The notes under the pieces: model-generated
What the model was told of the DNA's origin: nothing
The model's input: the letters and a program-made list of their open reading frames with translations, nothing else
The model's database searches: none
Translations under genes and position numbers: made by a program
DNA from: Arbacia lixula
Lineage: Eukaryota; Echinodermata; Echinoidea; Arbacioida; Arbaciidae
Assembly: GCA_963669155.1 (NCBI GenBank)
Contig: OZ022580.1
Location: 25,131,705 to 25,195,704 of the forward strand
DNA: 64,000 nt
Direction: 5' to 3'
Shown: positions 30,110-44,400 of the stretch, piece by piece
How the letters are laid out: each line of letters starts with the position of its first letter
How positions within the stretch are numbered: the first letter of the stretch is position 1

Positions 30110-30513
30110 GTGTTAAAGAATTCATTAAAAAAAAATATAACTAGATTCAAACTAAAATTGGCACAGCATAAAATCAATGGATGTCAATTTTTGAGATGCA
30201 GGTTTTGTGTTAAAAATATATTTTTGTAAGTGTCAAAACACAAATTCCCATGGATCTACCTCAAAGCTACTAGTATCATAGCATCCCGTTCTCAATCTCG
30301 ATACTACTGGGAAGGACTCTTTTTCAAAGAGAACACATCAGCACTTTTGCCCTCCAAACACCTTACAATGCCCACCTCGAAGGAGTATGTTGGCACGTGT
30401 ATGTACATTGAGTATGCTGACAAGAGGCGGAGTATACAAATAATGGGAACCCTCGTGGGAGTCAGCGTTGAGCAAAGAGTGAATTAAAAAGTTTAACGTA
30501 ACGTTTAATACAC
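30110..30513. other. Spacer between the Penelope and Myb-like fragments
   Basis: An 85-codon frame at 30230-30487 shows no family resemblance. Otherwise AT-rich. Confidence 0.4.
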
Positions 30514-31156
30514 GTGGATCAAAATCGTCTAGACCGATTTGACATAGCGATAACTATATGTAACAAGGGCCGGCAGTGGACGGAAGAGGAGACAAGTATT
30601 TTGTTGGATATATGGGCCATTACCAGTATAAAAGAAATGCTTGATGGGCTCAAAAGAGTGGCGGCTCACGTGATGATCGCCGAAAAGATGCTGGGACTGG
30701 GAATGCCCTGAACTGTTCTTTCGACTCAGAAGCGCATGAAGTACCTGAAGCGAATGTACAAAGGTGTTAAAGACCACAACAGTAGGAGTGGTGGGTCGCG
30801 AAAAACCAACAAGTGGGTCGGCGAGCAGGACGCCATATTAGGTGGCAGGCCAGCCACCGAGAAACTGGTAATAGCCGAAGCACGAGTATCACTTTCAGCA
30901 GATGATACCTTTCAGTTTCAGACTGAGGCCGCACACATATCATCAGACGATGAGGAGTTATGATTCCGACCATGCCGATGGCGGTGACTTCCTATATCAA
31001 TCAGGATCAGGGAGAGAATCTGCCATGAGCACTAGCACTGCTACTAGTGCTAGCACTAGTACTAGTATTAGCAGTATTACTCTTACTGGTGAAAGTGAGA
31101 CAGAACCCTTGGATTTAGAAGGACTAGAACGTACAGGTACTGAGACTAAGACTTAG
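30514..31156 (+). pseudogene. Myb/SANT-like DNA-binding protein, interrupted
   Basis: One frame from 30514 to 30963 carries a single in-frame TGA at about 30709. Before it is WTEEETSILLDIWA and after it QKRMKYLKRMYKGVKDHN, which together resemble the trihelix Myb/SANT-like (Myb_DNA-bind_4) fold. An acidic region then shifts frame near 30960 into a Ser/Thr-rich tail containing a CTAGTA microsatellite and ends at 31156. Such domains accompany Harbinger-type transposons and also occur in host genes; which applies here is not clear. Confidence 0.55.
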
Positions 31157-32379
31157 TTTCCATTGTCATATAGACATTAATTATTCATAAATTAGGTTTT
31201 GCAAATGCGTTGAAGGTTAACGTGAGTGAAATTTACGTCTATCAAATTTATAATTTTGAATTTTAAGCCAGGGGCAGTCTTTTATCTATAATAATTTAGT
31301 ACACGTATTTAGGAAATTGATAAATGTTGTGTGCATGTGATGTGTGATGAAAGGAATGACCTACACAGGTCCCAGCCATCAGCAAAATTGTGTGGTGCAT
31401 GGTGGTGGTGGTGGGGGTGGTACAAGAATTGTGCAATGGCCACCTTGTCCTTGAATGTTTGAGTAATTTTCATTGATCAGTAGATCTATATTATAGGTGT
31501 TGAATTTCATTTGTAAATTTAAAGTTTTTATAGATATAACATTCTTTCATGCATTAATTTCTTGATTTGTTTTACTGCAAAGTAGAGGTGATTTGCCCCA
31601 ACCCTTCAAGTTCAAAGCTGACTATCCTACCACATACATTTCAATTCATGCATCACACATATTCCATCGTTTGCACACCCAACTTGATCCTTTTCAATGA
31701 GATTACCGAATCACACTAGAGTTAATGCTAGTCAAGCACATTTGCAAATCATCGTCTGTCGTGGGGTCTTGAAAAATTGTCCGAAGCACAATTTAACACT
31801 ATGACCGATTTAAAAAATATTTGTAGCTTGATTTTTTTCCCCCTTGCTTTTTTTTTGTAGATGATAACATCGATGATGGAGCAGGATGCAGGATGGAGGG
31901 TAGAAAGTGCACCAACCCACCAGGCACAAGAAGGTGAAATGTCCCTTAATCATGGGGGGGGGGGGGGGGGGGCATGTCTACCCCCCCCCCCCCCCCCAAA
32001 AAAAAAAAAAAAAAAAAATCCAAAAAAGAATGCCAAACAGATTGTACGGCGGCTTGTTCAAATGCAAGAATTTACAGAAAAGTTTTTGATATATGACATG
32101 GATGTAAATCAGGCCTAAGTCTCGACTTACATTCTTCAGTAAACCCACTAGAGTCTAAACATAGGACGGCACCAAACATCATCCTGCTTGATGGATAATT
32201 TTTGTTTATGTAGTTGAACAAATTATATTTTCCCCTAAAACTTCAAGAAATATATTTTTTTTCACACAAGCTTGGGAATTTTTCTGAGCAATATTACATC
32301 TAGATTACATCTGTCAAGCATCAATCTTTGGTGGGTTTACTCTACATGTAAATATAGATTTCAGGTTATTTGCATACAA
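31157..32379. other. Spacer with homopolymer block
   Basis: No gene is supported. A G-run, C-run and A-run in succession occur at about 31952-32020. A short exon-like stretch follows TTTTTTTGTAG at 31860 but soon meets a stop. Confidence 0.5.
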
Positions 32380-33245
32380 GGGCAGATCGGGGGGGGGGGG
32401 GGGGGGAATTGGTTGCCCCCCTTTTGAAAGGAGGAGGCAGAATCACCCACCCCCCTTTTCGAAAAGAGAAGAGGCCAAATTGGGTCTAGGAAGGGTATAG
32501 ACTAAGCACTTTTGACGTTTGATAAGGTGCAAAATTATTGTGACTTTTAAATGAAAACTAAAGTTTATCTCATAATTTATATTGAGAAGGTTGGAAGTTG
32601 GAAGTCCAACAAGTAAGAGGAATATAAGATGGGGAAGGGGGGATGGGGTAAATCGTCTGCCCCCCCCCCTTTGAAACGAGAGGAGGTTGAATCGGCCACA
32701 CCCCCTTCCATTTTAAAATCAGAGGAGGCCAAATCGGGTCTCAGCGCCTAGACTAGTCAGTTTTGACCATTGGTAAGGTGCAAAATTACTGTGGCTTTCA
32801 AAATAAAAACTACAGTTTATGTCATAATTTATATAATTAAGAAGTTTCATTGAAGTTGGAAGTCTAACAAGTAAGAGGGATCTAAGAGAGAGGGGGGAAT
32901 CGGCTGCCCCCCCCCCCCCTTTTGAAACAAGAGGCCAAATCGTGTCTAGTTAGGGTCTAGACTAGTCAGTTTTGACCACTGATAAGGTGCAAAATCACTA
33001 TGACTTTTAAATGAAAACTAAAGTTTATCTCATAATCTATTATCATTATAAATGATAGGAGGCCAAATCAGCCGCACCGCCCCCCCCCTCCCCCCTCCCA
33101 CTTTTGAAACCAGAGGAGGCCGAATTGCATCTAGACTAGTAAATTTTGACCAATGAAAACTGAAGTTCATCTTACAATTTATATTAAGGTTCATTCAAGT
33201 TGGAAATCTAACAAGAGGGATCTGACACTAACAGTAACAGACCTC
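32380..33245. repeat. ~250-bp tandem repeat, about four degenerate copies
   Basis: Each copy has a G-run or C-run, a GAGGAGGC(C) element, a TCTAGACTAG element, TTTTGACCATTGATAAGGTGC, and GAAGTTGGAAGTCTAACAAG. The GAGGAGGC element occurs near 32431, 32681, 32931 and 33112; the last copy is shortened. The array is non-coding. Confidence 0.85.
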
Positions 33246-34103
33246 ATTTATTTCCCATATTTATCCAGAGTAGCCTGCTGAGTTACAATGTAAAATCACT
33301 CCATATAACATTCATATTACAAACATTAAATGACATTACTTGTCTTCCGTTTATTTAGAGTCTAGATCTCGATCTATCGAACATTAGAATTTAACAAGTT
33401 AGAACGAGATGTAGAATCTACCTTGATCTAGAGTCAAGATATTTAATGTGATTTAACCATCATGTTTGTAATTTTTATCCCAAATATTTGGTTGGTTCAT
33501 CTCTCCTACCTTACACATGCATGGGCTGTAAATCATATGTAGCCCTTGTGAGATTTTATTAGCTCATCCTGTTATGTGCCTTGGGTATAAACTTTGATGC
33601 ATTTTCATCCAAATAACAAACTAGAGCAAATCAACTGTGCACAGTCTGCTGGTTTGCCCCTGCCCTTTTGCGAAGACACTCAAGAATTGCCAACATCTCT
33701 AATAGTAAACAAGTTCATCTCCTACTGCCTACAAAACTTGACATTTGGCTATGACATACAACTTTATTGAGACCTGTCATAAATCATCATTGTGTCAAAT
33801 TTGTCCAAATATATCACATACACAGTGAAAGTTGATGATCGACTTTGACCAATTACCCTTGTCAACCAGGATATAGTGAGTTGATTATTCTGTCATATTT
33901 TTGTTATCACTTTATCAGCCACTCCTAACTCAAGTACTGTCCTGGCCAAAAACACACACTGTACCGAGTTTGGTAAAGTTTGCTCAAATATTTCTCAGGT
34001 CATCTCGTAAAAAGTTACATTTAAGGATATGACCTTGACCTAAATGACTCAACTTATAGTCCCCCCCCCTCCTCATTCTTGATGACTGCCTAATATCGAT
34101 TCC
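33246..34103. other. HEATR1 3' flank / 3' UTR candidate
   Basis: No coding sequence is supported. On the minus strand a TTTATT (AATAAA in sense) at about 33771-33776, some 330 bp past the HEATR1 stop, is a plausible polyadenylation signal. Confidence 0.4.
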
Positions 34104-37100
34104 TTAGAAGTACTTCTGGAGAGGTTCCCCCAGCGTCTTCTCAAACTCTGCCACAACGTCTTGGCAGTGACGCTCCACCTCCTCGGACTCATCTGTAAGC
34201 AGGAAGAAGAACAGTAGATGGCGCTTTAATGTCGGAAAATATATATTTTTTTATCTCTTCTTGTATGCCAGTCACATTTTCATATCTGTCATAGGCATAA
34301 ATTCCATTCAGTAGTTTTGTTTCTGGAAAATAAATTATTTGGGAAAGTCTTGTCAATCTGTAACATACATATAAAAATAAATTTGTATCTTTCTTTCTCA
34401 CTAGCTGTTTTAAATTCAAGATGAAGGCCTTGTTAGAGCAAAACTGCTTATCATATGGCTTTAAAATAAAAGATTGTTATAATATAATTGAACATACAAT
34501 ACATTATAAATCAACATAACATCAAAATCATACAATTTAGAGCAATAATTAGGCCAATTCAAAGAGCAAAAATTTGGTTTCAACATTTTCAGGGCACTGC
34601 CAATTTGAAGATTTACTGATAATATAACCTTTATTTTGCGTATAATAAAATTTATACGAAGGTAACACACATCATTAAACGCCAAATTGGATTCATTTTG
34701 TGCAGACGTTAATGTTCTTTTATATGACATATTTTGTATCATTGATAGTTGAAATCAACAGGTATAGCCCAAAGCAACAAATTTGTGGTACTTGGTGTCA
34801 AATGATTTAGTGAGTAAGCTGATAGAGGTGGGAGAATAGCTAAATCTCGACCCACCTTCCATGAGCTCAGCCAAGAAGGGGATAGTCTCAGGCAGGAGCG
34901 AGAGATAGTCCTCTCCCAGCTGCGAGTGGATCGACTGAAGAACTGACAGGGCAGCGTAGCGGACCTAGGATGGAGTGAACGGGAGAGAATAAGTGACCGT
35001 AACAACCGGTGATCAGCGACAATGACTATAATTGAATTGAGAATATCATGTTTCTGTGTGGAAAATCAATTGTAAAACTGGCACAGCAGCATAGCAGGCC
35101 TCTGATTGGAGGTTACAGGAAAGGAAAGTGCCATAAATGTAATATCTGGTCGAGGCGAAACAAAAAATTGAAGGGGATAAATTCCAAGCCTAATATACTG
35201 AAACAGACACCCTGAGCTCCGTAATATATTATACCCTATTGAGGGGAAGAAAACAAAAAAGACATTATTTTATATTTATGATGACCTTTTTCTTTTAAAA
35301 GGGACTTTTGTCTAGCAATGTGGGGGCCAAGTCGCATTGAGCCCCCATGTCATTTTATCACTGGCCACTCCAGCTCTTTCTGACAGGAGCTTGCTTTTTT
35401 TTTAGAGGGGAATTTTTGACAAAGCTGGGGATAAATCACACTGAGCCCCCTGTAACTGGTCCCTCTGGTCCAAGATCCCTGGCTTGACCATCTGGTCTCT
35501 CTGACCATGGACCTATCATGGATGGACTGTGCTCGGATAGACTTCCTTTGATCTATGATGACCGCCACCTCATAAAAATTCAATACATCTCTCTGCCCAT
35601 GGACCTATCATGGATGGACTGGGCTCAGATAGACTTCCTTTGATCTATGATGACCGCCACCTCATAAAAATTTAATACATTCAGGTGTTTCAAACAATAC
35701 GCTGTATTTCTAATTAGGCAGAGCCTTCCTCTGAATAGCAAAAAAAAATCTGTTTTGAGAAATATGTCAACCGTTCAGCCTTCGCTGGGAGTTCATAGCT
35801 TATCTTATTACACACACTGGAAATTAGATTGGGGGTGAGCGAAGGGAAAATTTTGAAAAAATTGGAGCAAGAATTTGGCCTGTAGCTTTTTTGAACATCT
35901 CCGCACATGAAATCGAGGTTGTTTCCATGGAAGGTGAAACACTCAATAAACGATTTACAACACATTTGTAAGGAAATATGCTTGCCCAATGTGCGATATG
36001 GAGGCATTTCTCTGACATGTTTTCGACAGTATTCTCGATTTATCAAAAAAACGAAGCATAAATATAATTTGAAATTCACAGAATCGTATCATTATATGAT
36101 GGTCTGCTACATGCACTTCAGGACAAGTGGTTCTGAAATCTTCTGCGCATACAGAATTATATATTCCTCTTAGTGCATCCAAAATTTGTCATACTTGTTG
36201 GCGGCGGATCTCCCTCGATCAAAGAGCCAAATGCGTAAAATATTCCATTGTGATATCAATGCAGTAGAAATAAATGACACTTCGTGCTGACTCCATTCCT
36301 TACACCTCGCTGCTCTGACTCACCTTGGGAGACGGGTTCCTGGTCTTAAGCAGGATCTGATAGTTGAGCGGCTGCCATGTTGAAGGGTCCTGAGCGGCCA
36401 CCATGAACTGGACCACACACGGTGTCAGATGCCTGGTGATCAGCTCCTCATACGCCTCATCGCTGCTCAGCGTGTTCTCAAGCTATGCAGGGAAAGGAGG
36501 GGGATAGAATAGGAGGATCATTAAAGATGGCGCGTCCCTTTTACAAACATCTGGAAACTTCATGAAAGTTAGCACATCATTTAGCACGTATCTTTGGGAT
36601 ACCAACTATGACATTTTAAGGCCAGAGGTACTATAACTCCCGTAAAATAAATGAAAATCATACTAGTTTTCACTGAGATTTTATTCCACTGAATTGATTG
36701 CCCACCATTGACAAAACTTGAAAGTACGACTATTTTTGTGGTACGAAAAAAGAAAGCTTGATCAATTATCGAAGATTGTTTCCTCAAAACCAAATTGATC
36801 AACCAAGTTGATTCCAGGGGTTATATAGCCACTCTCTCTCGAATGCTGACAAAGTCAGGGAACTTTTAGAATTAGGTCTGCAAAAGGGAGGGGCGACCTT
36901 TAAACTACAGTCTTTACATAAGTAGGTGGTCACATATTACTAATACAGGTGTCAAAGACAAACATTGTTCAAGAGATACATTTTCTTCCATTAGCAGGCA
37001 AATGCACTTCAAAACTTAATGCTTGTCTTATATAACATCAGTAATACATGTACCTCTTACGGAGAAATAAGTTTGGTATAAATTCAATCCATGGAGTGTT

Positions 37101-40100
37101 TTTGTAAAACTATGAAGCCTGTAAATGATGTAGCCAAGGTCTCAATAGCAAAACAACTGAAGAAAAAATCTGTGACCCGTCATTTGCAGAAAAAAGAATT
37201 TGTGATTGGAAAAAGCTTTGGTACCTGGTCGACCAGGGGCTGCATGAGCTTCTCAAATCGCTCCTTGCTGACAAAGTCGCCTTTGTCGTACTGGAAGCAC
37301 TTGTGGAGGCAGTCCAGGGCAAAGCCAAGCAGAAGGCTGGTCTTGGCCTCACTACATGGGTCAGATTCAGGATACATCGGCTCTCCTGGGATGGTAAGAT
37401 AAAAGAAGAGATCGTTAGTAAGATAAATCAATGTATAGAAAGCTCTAGTGAAGATACACCAGGACTTAGCCTACCAGGTGAACGGTCTTGGCTTCACTAG
37501 GTCTGGGGGGGGGGGGGGGGGGGCAAAAACAGCCCCCCCCTAAGATCTCGACCGTTGATCGCGTGATCGCGACGAAAATTGGCACGTACGTCACCGATGA
37601 CGCAATCTCCGCAATTCAATCGTCAATTGCACCAAAATTATTCAAATTTATTTTTAATTAATATTTATGCTAATTAAATGCATAAAATCATAATTTTTTT
37701 TGTAAATCTTTAAATATAGCCCCAAAACTGCTAGATTTCGGTCCAGACACTCTTCTTAGAATTATTATCAAATTAGGGTTTAAAAAAATGGCAATGTCAA
37801 AGTTTTTCCTATGTATTTCATTGTTTTTTTGAATTTCTTATGTACTTCTTTGTTTTTTTTCACGTAAAGTTTTTCATTGTTTCTTCGATGGAAATCGTTG
37901 GCAACACTATTTCAGTCATAAATAACATGAAATCTATTGTTTTTCATCAGTAAAAATAAAAATAATGATACATTTATGAATTTTGTCTAGATACAGAATT
38001 TGCATTGGATTTGTACACATAATCACGTTTTTGAGCAATTTTTGGTCTGACATGCACGTACAAAATGTTACGTAACTTCGGAACCGCATACCCCCGCGTC
38101 ACAAATTTGGTCTTAAAAGTTGCGTGAGACTTGAACGGAAAAAGTCATGAAACGTCGCGGCGCGATCTTTTCGCGTTACAAATTTATTGCGAAAAATGTC
38201 GAGGGGGGGGGCTGTTTTTGCCCCCCCCCCCCCCCCCCCCCCCGGGCTAGATAGGGTTTATACTGTACTGACCGTCGTATATGACGCACCCCGACTTTGA
38301 GCACGCAATTTAAAAAAAAAAATGGGTCTTGTAACACATATACACATGTATGGGACTATGCATTGTGTGACAACATTTAACAACAAAGTAGATGGCTTCG
38401 ATAGTCTGACACAATTGGCGTACCGGTAATACGATCTCAATCACATCAACAGCATAATTACCGGTACTAAGAAAGCACCAGGACTAGTATTTGTCTGAGA
38501 CACCTCAAAGATACCGCTAAGGAGAAAGCTTCAGGATCGAAGTGTAGTAAACTCCCTTAGATGGGAGCCGCTATTGTTTCTTTGATCAAGCCGCGAAATG
38601 GCGCTATACAAGATACCGATATTGCCGGAGATCAAAGGAAAAGTCGGTGACCTGTCATTTGCAGAAATATCTGGACTTGAAAATGGCTACCCCCCCTCCA
38701 GTAATAACATGCTTTGAAATACCCTGGGAGTATGAGGGTTAAATCTATAACCTCAGTCCATGTGAATGGCCCTGTAGCTAACCTTTTTTACTGACGTTGG
38801 TGGCTTCTAGTATCTGGGCCACATTTGCGACCAGGTGCCCGGCAAAAAGGCAGAACAGGCTCTTCAACTTCTCCGCAAAACTGTTGGACAGTCGGTAGAA
38901 CGTCAGGAGTCGTTCAGGGTTCGGGGTTCTGGTAGCCCATTCTGAAATCTGTGGGAGAGGAGCATAGACCATTATGGTAAATGTCCATGGATTATCATGG
39001 TAATATGTCTATGGACTATTACTGATATTGACTGTTTAGGTACTATTTCCATGAACTATTAGAGATATTGACCACTAGGGTAACATGTCCAGAATTATTT
39101 TTGTGGAATGATGGCCACCATTATAGAAATTTGTTATAAATATTGACCACAACAGAGATTTCCTCTGAAGAAGTATCGTTTCAAAGGAATTGCAAAATGT
39201 GAAAGAGATCAGTGAAGTGGATCACTGAAAATGGACAAGGGGTCAGAAAAAATGCATCATACATAGATCATATTACTGAGGAGCAGTACTAGATATTTTT
39301 CATGTGTTACCTTGAGGAAAAGGGGTCTGAAGGTGGCCTCAGAAAGCTTCATCACCATGGTGATCAGTGCGCTGATCACATGACCTTCCAGTACCGAGAT
39401 TGCCTCAAGTGGACTCTGAAAGTAAAGGCAAAGTAAAAGGGCAAAATTACCATTTCAGATTACCAATGATGGCATTGAGATGAATAGAATCTTTTCTTTC
39501 TACATTTCATTACACAAGAAAACTTGTATCAATGAATACGCATAACAACAAAATCACACTATTCAAAGTTAATGATTGGGTATCAATTTTCAAATGAATG
39601 AATCAATCAATCAATCCACAATTTATTAATTCATCTAGCTAACCCACCTCTGGATGCGCAGCCCTGAAGTCCAGTGCATTGAGAAACAGGGTCACCACAG
39701 CATGGTGGTGACTCAGCAGGTCATCCTTGGGCAAGCGGTCAAGATGGTCATTGAGGATGGACATCAGGGGACCGATGCTCATCTGGGGAGGCATAGATTG
39801 AAATGACCATCAGATATGCAGGACATTAGCAAAAACTTTGAACAAATATGCTTCGCCAAGTGGAATTAAAGAGTTAAAGATATGAATGGAGTTTTTTGAC
39901 AAACGTTCCTCAGACTTGATGAATAAATGAAACACACACTCTCTACAGCGTCACAACACCATTCGTACTCGCAGCTTGAGGAGCGTTTGATTCATCATCA
40001 TAATCTCCCACTTCACCTTCATCGATGTCACTATCTGGTCCACTACTAGAGCTAATACTCTCTTCTTCAAGTTCTTCTTCAAAATTGTCACTTTCAAAAT

Positions 40101-40694
40101 CTAAATCTAAATTAGTCTAAAAAAATAATTCAGTTCACCAAAAGTAATTTGCTGTTCGGTGCGTATGGAGTTTATACACGAAAGCTGATGATCGACTACA
40201 AGTGGCCATTCAGTTGCGTCAACCATTTTGGCCTATTTTATGGGACGTAAATTGGGCAGATTTCGAGAGGGAATTTGAGCAGTTTTTGTTGGATATTTCT
40301 GCGCTCCTGATTTGTTTTAAAGTTTGGGATTAGCGTTATAATGATCATCAAGTCATAAACTTTACAATAATATCAAATTCATATAAATAAATCCGTATTT
40401 ATAATCAATAAATACCATTTTTAAGTAACCTGTCCATAAAGACCACCTGTTATAAAGACCGACATTACTGGATTCCCGTCAGTGGTCTTAATATAGAGTT
40501 CTCTCTGCATTACTCTAACTCCATTGATGAAGACTACCTACCTGGCTGCTGTCGATACTAGCGGTGTAGCACTCTGCGACTGCTGGGATCAGGACTCTAG
40601 GGGGCAGCACAGCAGAGAGCTGGTGCCTACAAGCCTTGAGGCGGATGGTCAGCTGAGCCTTCTCCTCCTGGCTGCAGTCCGACAGGCGACAAAT
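34104..40694 (-). CDS. HEATR1: HEATR1 exon group 4, with BP28CT region and C-terminus
   Basis: Exons 40542-40694, 39648-39782, 39311-39415, 38783-38948, 37225-37385, 36324-36482, 34856-34964 and 34104-34192. GPLMSILNDHL, VTLFLNALDFRAAHPE and LITMVMKLSEATFRPLFLK match the BP28CT domain that defines the family. They are followed by RLLTFYRLSNSFAEKLKSLF, ERFEKLMQPLVDQ, WQPLNYQILLKTRNPSPK and the terminal EEVERHCQDVV to KYF. The stop TAA is at 34104-34106. Confidence 0.95.
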
Positions 40695-41409
40695 CTAGCC
40701 ACGGAAGGAAAACAAATCATTGGAACACTCCCGTCATTTTGTAGTCTTTCATCCTCCAAATATGTACTGAATCGTAATCTTAGTTATTGTGGGAGCCCCT
40801 CCATGGAAAAGCAAACCGTGCGAGACGCAGGAGAACATATTGATTCTCTACGAACAGACACTGGTCTCCATGAAACAGAGGAAATAGTTAATTTGATGAT
40901 GGATGCAAACCGCTGGAAAGAACTTGTCCATGGAACTTGGGAATAATACCTGACTTGATTGATTAAATGATCTTAGTTTTTAAAGTTCTGACTAGTTTGT
41001 TACATACCTCCCGCAAATGATTATTGATTTACAGCTTACAAGATATATTGTGCCAATGATTAGCATACTATCATCACACTGAGACTTACTCATATTCGGT
41101 CTTTAGGACAGACACAAACACATCCACGAACAAACACCCCCTATACACACATACCTATTGCAGCAGCTGGCATAGGTAAGGGATGAGAAAGTGTGTTAGA
41201 GTCTCTAGGACAGACAGACAGACAGACAGACACACACACACACACACACACATACCTGTTGAAGAAGCTGGCCTAGGTAGGGGCTGAGGAAGTGAGGTAG
41301 AGTCTCTAGGACAGACAGACAGACACACACACACACACACACACACATACCTGTTGAAGAAGCTGACCTAGGTAAGGGCTGAGAAAGTGTGTTTACTTAG
41401 AGTCTCTAG

Positions 41410-41449
<40 letters not shown>

Positions 41450-44400
41450 CACACACACACACACACATACCTGTTGAAGAAGCTGGCCTAGGTAGGGGCT
41501 GAGGAAGTGAGGCAGAGTCTCAAGAACCTTCTGGATGGCTGTCACCGTGCTTAGCAGGTGTAGGTCAGAGCTGACAATGAGAAGAGGTGAAAAGAGTAAT
41601 ACCACAACTCTGGAATAGCCTTCTTAGTCCGTGCAGCCCTTGTACAAAAGTCATGAAACTTAACATGGACCAGCACCAGAGCTACCAATATTGAAATTTA
41701 ACAATCAGGAAGATTTTATGGAAATTTTGTCAGAAAGCATGGACATGTCTATCAAATGTATACAACCTAACGACAATAATCTGGGAGATTGTGTGATGTG
41801 ATGACATCCAATGCGATAATATCGGTCTATTTTTAGGAAGTCTCCTGTGAAATCAGGGAGACTTGGCAGCTCTGCAGCATGTGTGTGGAGTATGAAATCT
41901 CAGTAATAGCTTCAGAAATCATTTCAGAAAAACAGAAAATGTATTTTCGCTTCCGTTTGAAACACCATATCCTACCACAGTCTGCATTCCTATACCAAAG
42001 TGCAATGGCCTGTGCGTGGATCAGACATTCTTACCTTGAGACGCTGGTCTTGTCTGTGAGTGTCTGCAGCAGCCGAGGCATGAAACGGCTGAGGTAAGGG
42101 ATAGCATGGGCCTGTAAACTACTCACAGTCTCAGCCAGGCACAACAGGCCACTCGCTATCACCTGGGGAGAGTCAACAATTGAAATGGTGATTGAATTGT
42201 AATTGAAGTTAAAACAGTGATTGAATTGAAATAGTAGTTAAAATTAAAATAGTGATTGAAATTGAAATGGTAATTGAAATTAAAATAGTGATTGACATTG
42301 AAATGGTAATTGAATTTGTTATAATTCAAATTGAAATGGTAGTTTAATTTTTTATGATTGAAATTGAAATGGTAATTTCATTTTTTATAATTGAAATTAA
42401 AATAGTAATTGAAATTGAAATGGTAATTGAAATTTTTATTGTAATTCAAATGGTAATAGAAATTGAAGGTTTAACAATTCTGTGTCTGAAGCAGTGAAGG
42501 TATGAAGCGGCTGACTTGAAAGTCAAATGAATACTTATATTCAAAAGGAAATTAACAATTGATATTGAGCTTACTGTTAATTGGTCTATGGGATATAACA
42601 TATAAATTGACAATCACATTTACAGGTTACAAGTTGCAATTTCGACCTTGCCAAACTTCTACCCACTACAGGAAAGAGCCAATAAAGGTCTGAGCATGGT
42701 AGTAACAAGTAGGGATAACTAAAAGTCGATACGATTTCAACTGGTACAAACTACTGAAAACCTTGCACTTTCCTCTCCCTGGTACTACGTATTATTCTCT
42801 TACCTGATTATTCACATTGGGTTCCTCAATAACATCCAGCGCAACCTCCATCACAGCAGTAAATGTCTTCTGATGGTCGCTGCCAAACAGCTTGCAAAGC
42901 AACTTCAGACTATAGAGGGCGGTCTGACGATTGATATCCAGCTCGGCAGACTCTGCCATGGTCTCGTGGGGTGATTTTGCGATGGAGACGAACGTGGGCA
43001 CCATACTCAGCAGCATGGTGATCTAAGCATGGGATGTCAATACAGACGTGTGTGAACAGTACTGGTGCATTCACACTGATCTAAGCATCGTATGTCAATA
43101 CAGACGTGTGTGAATAGTAATGGTGCATTCACACTTATCTAAGCATCGTATGTCAATACAGACGTGTGTGGATAGTAATGGTGCATTCACTTATCTAAGC
43201 ATCGGATGTCAATACAGACGTGTGTGAATAGTAATGGTGCATTCACACTGATCTAAGCATCGAATGTCAATACAGACGTGTGTGGGTAGTAATGGTGCAT
43301 TCACACTGATCTAAGCATCAGATGTCAATACAAACGTGTGTGGATAGTAATGGGGCATTCACACTGATCTAAGCATCGGATGTCAATACAAACGTGTGTG
43401 AATAGTAATGGTGCATTCACACTGACCTAAGCATCGGATTTCAATACAAACGTGTGTGGATAGTAATGGTGCATTCACACTGATCTAAGCATCGGATGTC
43501 AATACAAACGTGTGTGGATAGTAATGGTGCATTCACACTTATCTAAGCATTGGATGTCAACACAGACGTGTGTGGATAGCAATGGTGCATTCACACTGAC
43601 CTAAGCATCGGATTTCAATACGGACGTGTGTGAATAGTTATGGTGCATTCACACTTATCCAAGCATCGGATGCCAATACACACGTGTGTGGATATTAATG
43701 GTGCATTCACACTTATCTAAGTATTGGATGTCAATACAGACATGTGTGAATACTAATGGTGCATTCACAATTATCTCAGCATCAAATGTCAATACAGACA
43801 TGTGTGGATAGCAATGGTGCATTCACACTGACCTAAGAATCGGATGTCAATACAAACGTGTGTGGATAGTAATGGTGCATTCACACTTATCAAAGCATCT
43901 GAAGTCAATACAGACGTGTGTGGATAGTAATGGTGCATTCACACTGATCTAAGCATCGGATGTCAATACAGACGTGTGTGGATAGTAATGGTGCATTCAC
44001 ACTGACCTAAGCATCGGATATCAATACAGACGTGTGTGAATAGTAAAGGGGCATTCACACTTATCTAAACATCGGATGTCAATACAGACGTGTGTGAATA
44101 GTAATGGTGCATTCACATTGATCTAAGCATGGGATGTCAATACAGACGTGTGTTAGAGTAATGGTGCATTCACACTTATCTAAGCATGGGATTTCAATAC
44201 AAACGTGTGTAGATAGTAATGGTGCATTCACACTTATCTACGCATGGGATTTCAATACACACGTGTGTGAATAGTAATGGTGCATTCACACTGATCTAAG
44301 CATGGGATGTCAATACAGACGTGTGTGAATAGTAATGGTGCATTCACACTTATCTAAGCATCGGATTTCAATACAAACGTGTGCAGATAGTAATGGTGCA

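Noticed and set aside
30230..30487. 85-codon frame between Penelope and Myb-like fragments
   Set aside because: No resemblance to a known family, no repeat structure and no splice context.
40524..40946. 140-codon plus-strand frame
   Set aside because: Antisense of HEATR1 exon 40542-40694 plus intron; the minus-strand exon has clear splice sites and homology.
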